A stretch of DNA of 64,000 nucleotides from Lagopus muta (taxonomy: Eukaryota > Chordata > Aves > Galliformes > Phasianidae), in NCBI RefSeq assembly GCF_023343835.1, contig NC_064433.1, positions 28,520,214 to 28,584,213 on the forward strand, written 5' to 3'. How positions within the stretch are numbered: position 1 is the first letter of the stretch; the number at the start of each line of letters is the position of its first letter. A program made the position numbers and the translations under genes. Shown here piece after piece: positions 56,941 to 64,000 of the stretch. The notes under the pieces were generated by a model. That model saw only the letters and a list, made by a program, of their open reading frames with translations, made no database searches and was not told the origin of the DNA.

Positions 56941-59900
56941 AAGGGGAAACTGTGCTTCTGTTCTATGTTTTTTCACTTAGAAAATATATTCTCCTGGTAT
57001 TTTTTTTCCTTTTTGAGCTTGCCTTTTGAGGGCACTCTAGGTGGCCTTGCAGTGAACTGACTGTTTAGCAACAATGTATGTTAATGGGCAAACATTTTTA
57101 CACACACACAGTACAGATGAATTTTAATTATAGCACTGAGTGGATAGTCAAGGCAGAAAAAAAAACCCACAAAAACTAATCAGGAAGACAGATCTAGTCT
57201 GGCCAGTGAAACCAGCAGTTTGTACTCTTGTTATCATTTGGCCAAATGATTTTACACACAGAGGGATAATGTTCTGCTGAGGACCTACACTGAGAACAAT
57301 ATTCCTGCCATGAATAAGACTTTCAAGGAATTTTCTTGTTTACTCATGGAATGAGAACTCTAGCTTTTGGAAAGATTTCCTTCACCCATTCTTTTCAATT
57401 GGAATTTTATGTGAAGAAATAAAACCTTTTATGCTAAGGCTGAAGTCATAGGAAACGGCTAAGGGAAGAAAACTGTCATGGGTGACCACTAACTGATGTC
57501 ACTCTTCTGGAGCATTCAGCAGAGCAATCATTTTAAGAAGCAACAATTTGCAAGCATTGTATTTTCACTGGACAACAGCCTTGCCATTTGTAATATCTAG
57601 CTACAGTCTTTGGTTGTGAGGTCTAGTGTCCTTGGTGGGTTTGGTGGAGTCCATTAGGCTAGTTGCATAGGCCTTAAGAGCATTTTAGTCTCAGCCACAT
57701 AATTATAATGTGCCTTGTCATTTGGCCAGCCTGCGAAGAATAGTTAGTGTGAGTCATGAGAATTAGAACTTGATATTTCATAGTATCACTGGTGGTTTTT
57801 CAAATTTCTTTCTCTCTCTCTTTCTTCCTCACTCTTCGAGTACACTGTCAATTGTTTTCTCTTCTTCTGCAGTGAAGGAGATAAAGCAGTCTGTCATCCC
57901 CAACTCAGTCTCCATTCTGGATGTGGAAACCATTGCACAACACAGTATAGGATTGAAAAGTTGTCATCAAAGTGTGTGATGTTTCTGTGTGCAGTGGTTT
58001 AATACTGAAGGATGGCATTTCACTGCTTACTTAGTATTTAACTACTTCTAAAGCTATATCCTGATTAAAAAGATATCTGATTTAATAACAGCAATTGTAT
58101 TATAGAAATCTAAACTCCGATTTTAAGCAAATATTTTGCAGTAAAAATGTCCTTTCTTCAATAAGCAAAATAAAATGTTTGCAGCTGAGATTCTGAAATA
58201 GCAAAATGAGACATTTAAAGATTAGTTATATCTCATAAGTAAAATTATTTCCATTGGTCATTTTACTCTGCAGAGCAAAACTTTTTGCTCTAAGATGTTC
58301 GCAGCTGCAGACTCATTTTTCTTCCCAAAATAAAGCAAATACTGTTCTCAAGAAACCCCAATTGAGTGGGCAGTCAGACCACTGACCAACACAGGAAACA
58401 GGCTGGATTTCATTCAGGTCTTACAAATATAGCGGAAGACAAAGTCTAATGCTAGTTCATTGTTGCAATGTGTTTGCATATAAACATGTCCAAAAAGTGA
58501 CATTCTAAGCAGGAGAAAATCTCTTCAGATTTTCTATTTGAGTTTTCAAACATGCTTGTGTATCTGAATGATACTGAAGAAGATGCAGTCTTTCCTCTGG
58601 GATCTGTAACTATTTCTTTCAGCCTAGTGGCAAGGCAGAGCATGTCAAGAGAGCTTCCAAAGTGATTATGAAGGATAGGAACAACAGTTGTGAATAGGCA
58701 TACAGCTGACTGCTGGTTGAAAACATAGGTGCCTAAATATGGAAGATGAGACTGTCAGTTGTTGGGCAAAGCAATCCTTTGATTCGGTGTACTTAATTTG
58801 TTTCTCTGTGGCAATTAAATTTTGAATGGGAACAGTGTGCCTGGACGAGACACCAAAGCAGCATAGAGTTGTTTGTAACACCATAATATAAATGGGATTG
58901 GTATCTGCCAACGTGTAAAGTAACATTCTTGCAGAACTCTTTTCTTCCCTTCCCTCTCCCCCTGCTCTCTCCTCTCCCCAATCTCCTGCAGAATCTAAGG
59001 AAATGCCCTGTAACAAATGCAGCTATTCACAGCAGGCCAGAAAAGGGAGGCCACTACGATACAATGTGAGATGTGCTTCTACATCATCCTACTTGGGTCT
59101 CTGCTGTCTCTGCAGGGCAGCAAAGAACTCCAAGAAAGTAAGAGAATGCCTCTGGAGTGGGGTAAACTAAATACAACTCAGGATAAACTGTCCCTCCTAG
59201 AGAATCAAGATTGGCCAGAAGGTGTCTAATATGTAGATAAGGCTTACCATGCATCTTATATCTTGACACTTACTGCTGCTATTAGCACAATCTGGTCAGC
59301 ATTTGAAGCCAGCAGCACCCTCTTCTACATAGGCATTATATGCCATTATGCTTTATCCCTTTCTAATCTTTACTGGAGAAATGATAAGAGACACATTCAA
59401 GTTTTTCCTCACAACGTGTATCTACATGGCCCAGTTCCTTAAACGGTGCCCTGGACCTGTCTCCAGGCTGTCCTAGGATCTGGTCAGGATCTCTCCTCTG
59501 TCAGGACTGAAAACAAGACCAGAGAAATCACACCCGTATTGGAAGAAAAGAAAGATTCACTCTATCTGCTGATGATTAAACCAGAATTGTTGATTAAATC
59601 AGCACTGATGATTAAATCACGTGGTTAATTGCATAAAATCTAATTCAGACAATCCTGGTAAGAGCAAAAAATCTAAGGTACTTGAAGAGCTCTAATACCT
59701 ATGGGTATTTTAAGAGGTTCAAAATTTCAGTTTTGCACTTGCATTAACCTACCTCAAGCATTAGCTTGCTTCTTTCTGTTGAGCAGATGTCTCGGCAGGA
59801 GGCTTTCACTGCTTAATTAACAAGGGAACCTCTTTCACTTGAGATCTGGTCCTACATTAATGGCAACAGCAGCTCCTACCCCTGTTCATGAGGAGACTTG

Positions 59901-62900
59901 AAAAGACAGTGTTTGTACATGGGATGTCATAGGCCATCCATGTCCTGGAAGCATACTAGGGAGATGGTCAGGTGTACCAGGAGGAGGGAGAAGTTACAAA
60001 CCGTTGAGGGCTTGTGATTATTGAAACGCATCTTAAATACAAAGAGTTCGTCAAATGTCAAAAATAAGAGATATACCATTTTCTGCAGGACTTATCTTAG
60101 ATGTGTAACCAAGATCTTGAAGATTCTCTTTTCATTTCTGAATTCCTCCTTTTCTACCTCAAGCTTCCTTAAATGAAATTCAGTGAACTGGATTTAATGT
60201 GAATGAATGCAATTGCTATACTTCTTCCTTTGACTGTGTAAATACTATTTACTTCTGCTTCATGGTCCATTCTATACTGCCCCCCAAAAGTTCTTTGTTT
60301 CTGATTCAGACCATGCCTTTATGAATTCTGCCTGCCATACAAAAATGTGGCTTTTTACTGGGCCTTATCCAAAGGCCACTGAAATCAATGGATTCACGAT
60401 GGTTTGGAGCCAATTATCAGTGCTGCGACTGACAGCCATGTTCTCTTCATGTAGTATGTTCTACTTTTTTAGTTCTATTTTCTTTCTTTAAAAAAAAAAC
60501 TCCATTGCAGTGCAATGAAATGTGTATGATATTCAAATTTTTCTTTTTCTTTTTTATGCGTAACAATTTTTAATAGCATTCCTTATCTTGCAGGGATGGC
60601 ATGTAAATCCAGTGAGTCTAATGATAAATTGTGGAGGATAAATGGAACATTAGTACTCTGTATCAATGAGTAATGTTGTGCTGCTTAAATAAATATTACT
60701 GTAAAATGTATCCTTGATTTACAGAGTCTGGACTAAAAATAGATGACTAGCATTGTTCTGACAGTGTAGGAAAAAAATGGCCAAACCATTCTCATGTGTA
60801 ACATGTGGGAAACTGACAGAATTGCATTTAGGGCAAATATTTGTTTGGTTCATCGTCACTATTCTTCATTTTTTGAAGTAGAATTATAAAAGCAATTACG
60901 TTAACTTCATTGAATTGGTAAAGTGACATCTCCTATGCAAGATTGTTTTTCTTTTTTTTATGCCTTGCATTTAGAACATAATCTGCTGAATTTTAGATAA
61001 TTACTGAAGCTCCTTAATCATTTTGCAATCTTCAGCATCTTCCCATCTAGTTCTACAAATTTAAAATAATAATAATAATAATAAAAAGTCTGTACATCCC
61101 TCTGCTGTATTTGAAGAGCCCTTCAGACTTCTCCAGGTCACTCACATTCCACAATGTCTTCAAAGGTTTTGGGCAATCGTGGGACTAAGAAATAGAAGCT
61201 CTAAATGTCACCGTACCAGAAACCCTGAGATAGCAGTACTGCTGCATGGTGCCACCAACTGCTGTGTGCCAAATCAGTGCCAGGAGCATTAAGCATCAGA
61301 GCGCATCCCGAAGTCTGATTGTGCTTAGGGGCCTGATCTCTCCCCACGCCAAACGTGGGTTTGCCTTTTGATTCTTGGGCTCCCACTAAACTCTTCCCCT
61401 TTTAAGCAAACAGAAATACCACTAGTTCAAAGCTTTGGCATTTGAAAAGCATTTCATCCTTTTTTCTGTAGAAGAGAAGACTATAAACCCCCAGTTTAAT
61501 CTGCTTACTAGCCTTTAATTACACTAACTGCCAATAGATTTTATTACTAGTCCAAAGAAAATACTGGCTGTTGCTTATTATTTTAACTGTGATTGATGAA
61601 GCATATTTGTGTAACATTAGGTCATATTTGTCGGAGTCTAACTTTTTAGTTGGCAACTACACCATTAATTAGCAATATTGCTGATAACCTCTATTTTGTA
61701 TAACCAGCAAGCTGTTTTTCCATACAAGCTGGCAGTGGAAAATAAGAAAAGGATATTTCCATGGTGCCACAAGTCTGGAGTCAGAATATTCACAGAAATA
61801 CAGACTACAACATCCTCTGTGATTGCTATCTGTAAAACAGGCTTTATTTCTTGGCAGGTATTATTTTCTTAGATGCTCTTATAATAGCTTCCTTCCTTGT
61901 CAGTCTTATAGTATACTCCTTTTAATGTTACCTCTCTTTTGGATGCTCTCTGTGTCCATAGTGAGCCCAGTAGCATATTCCTGAGGTTGCACATTTCTTA
62001 GCCTGATTTCAGCTTCTTATAACTCTTCCAAACTTTCTCTATTTGCAATGAAATTCCATCTAATTACTGTTTTTCTAAATAATGCTTTAGCTAAATCTGC
62101 ACTGCTGGATTTGAGCATGAATGATAAATGATATGTTTTTATCTTCCTCCAAAATCACAGCATCTGTTTCTTTAAATATAAGTATCTTCTATCTTTCAGA
62201 GCTGGGATATGAAATTTTGCAGAAGGAAATGTTTTCTATTGGAAGCATCTCTTCTACTGTCACTATGAAAATTCACCTTCAGCCATATGAGATTCGTTTG
62301 AAATATCACGGTTCAAAATCTCAGTAGAATCTGGTTTGTGTTCACCAGTTAAAGTCTCCAGAGATGAGGCGACTTCTTGCACAAGCTCTCTGAGCACACC
62401 CCAGGGCACTGCAGCTCTTAGTGTACTTACGCTACACAGCTTAATGTTAGTCATTCTGCATTGCATTTTCAAATCTGGAACATGGGAAAAATACAAAGTC
62501 CGTGCCTCAGAGGAGCTGTGTGAAACTAAGTCACGAATGTCAGTGAAGCACGTACGTGCTGCAGTGATAGGTGTTGTAGTATTGCTCCTGAGAATATGAA
62601 TAATCCCACCTTTACACCACAGCTTCATCTGTGGAGAGAAAAGCAGCTTGGGTAATATATTGAACAATGAAGTGAAAATAAAATAGTGTGCTGTTACTAT
62701 TTAACTGAGTACAGTCAGTTCTTTGCACTGAGAAAAGAACTGTGGGAAGCAAAAGAGGACATAAGGATGTGATGAAAGATAGCATCCTAGGGCACATGCT
62801 CCGCCTTATTGCCTAGAAATTGTGTGGGTGTTAGGTCATGCATTTTCTAGCTCCTGAGCTCTTAATAATGGTCTTTAACCTAATCTCTGTTATGTATCTT

Positions 62901-64000
62901 GTGACTGACAGGTGGGGATGGATGTCTTTCTAGTTTAGTGCTGACCTGGGACCTGGGGACAGTGGGCTTCTTTCCAGATTCTACCACGTACCTACTGTAG
63001 AAACTAAATCTGTAAAATGAGCATAATAAAAAGAAAAAAAACAACCACCGCAATTTATTTTCCTGCTATCTATCACATCTGTTTGATGTTTCTCTTTTCA
63101 GAATGTTTAGGGAAGTTTTTGTCTCTTGTTCAGTATTTGTCAGTCTCTCTTGAGGCCTCTAGTTACCACTTTAGAGAAAGAATGACTTGATCAGTGGCAT
63201 TTGGGGCTTGCTGGAAGTAAACAAATTCTAGTGAATACAGTGGCATTTGTGGTGGCTGTGGGAGTTTCTCTAAACAAATTCCTGGGAAATGCACCCCTTC
63301 TGGTACAGTATGATTCTGTGATTCTTAGCATGGTTATAAAAATGCGAAGGCTAAAAGCCAGTCTTTCCATCCTAAGATGTGTTTAAGAATTTTGAAATAG
63401 ATGAGGCATGCAGTCATCAGTGGCTTGATAGACTCTCCCAAGAAACAAAATGTGATCAGGACATATGCAACAAGCTACCGTGTTTGGCCGCAAACCCATG
63501 GGGCCCGGCCTTCCTTGCAGTGAGAGGCATTGAGGTACCAGGCAGGATATGGAAGGATATGCGAGTGGCAACAGGAGCCTTGGTTTAGGCAGCTGAACTG
63601 GGCTTTGTGCTTCTGAAACTGGATCAAAAGCATTAATATGGATTATTTTCAGCATTTTCATTGTAATTCTTACCAATGCGGTGCTCTAATTGCATTTTAT
63701 CTACAAATGCAACAAAATGACTATAAATCCTGGAAAGAAAGGTGATATTAAATGCTTCTTTTTATTTATTAGATTTCTTACATAGTATTATAATATAAGC
63801 TAATAGAGAAAAGGGGTTTATTAAACTCAAATTTGAGGTTGTAGATCTAATTAAAGTTTCTTGCAGATACACACAAGAAAAATTCTTTGTAAACAAAAGC
63901 CTCTCCAAAATCCCTGCTTCAGCAACTATAGCTGTGGGAATTAGAGCAGAAGAGCAACAGAACAAGAACAGGGTCAATAAGGTAAAAACTGTCATGCAGC
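56941..64000. other. Intergenic DNA to the window end
   Basis: No exon, RNA gene or certain transposon found. Contains an (AAT)n microsatellite (61064-61085). The frames in this stretch are short and unconvincing. 61430-61700 has a run of TAAT-rich, low-repeat sequence (see findings). Confidence 0.6.
61064..61085. repeat. (AAT)n microsatellite
   Basis: About seven AAT units flanked by A-rich sequence. Confidence 0.88.

Noticed and set aside
57770..57979. Exon-like stretch after CTTCTTCTGCAG at 57863-57874
   Set aside because: Good acceptor-like tract, but no recognisable peptide, no donor and no neighbouring exons to support it.

Overview
The window is vertebrate nuclear DNA from a bird, most likely chicken. 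It is rich in CR1 retroposons, carries a galliform-type mariner relic and an ERV-L-like retrovirus copy, and its only clear single-copy gene is contactin-1 (CNTN1). The CNTN1 C-terminus and GPI signal match my recollection of the chicken F11/contactin protein. Coding is confined to three small exons at the left; everything else is intron, 3' UTR, intergenic DNA and repeats.

Layout. 1-17138: the 3' end of CNTN1 on the plus strand, with exons 1225-1337, 2457-2613 and 17059-17138 and a 14.4 kb last intron that holds a mariner deletion derivative (3863-4392) and a fairly young antisense CR1 (12451-13355). 17139 to about 19625: AT-rich 3' UTR with an early and a late polyadenylation signal. 19626-36466: intergenic, with CR1 scraps and a MIR-like SINE core. 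36467-47785: a composite retroviral element. 47786-64000: intergenic, with two degraded sense CR1 copies.

The unusual region is 36467-47785. Two LTRs about 90% alike by eye (36472-36797 and 47457-47780) are bounded by the same 5-bp target-site duplication, GATAG, so they appear to delimit one 11.3 kb insertion. Inside are a short gag-like start, a fused second copy of the integrase end with its own divergent LTR (37679-38013), and then 7 kb that looks neither retroviral nor like ordinary intergenic DNA. This 7 kb holds three tandem copies of a GC-rich, gene-like module, two long and one truncated. Each long copy has a conserved 5' segment with an ATG exon, exact 348-bp repeats carrying 63-bp and 80-bp exon-like blocks bounded by good splice signals, a distinct terminal block pair, and an ATTAAA/AATAAA tail. 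A decayed RNase H-integrase segment and the 3' LTR complete the element. The module is the best candidate for something undescribed: a multi-exon transcription unit amplified inside a retroviral element and apparently homogenised between copies. I do not recognise its product.

All identities are by-eye estimates; no alignment or database search was run.
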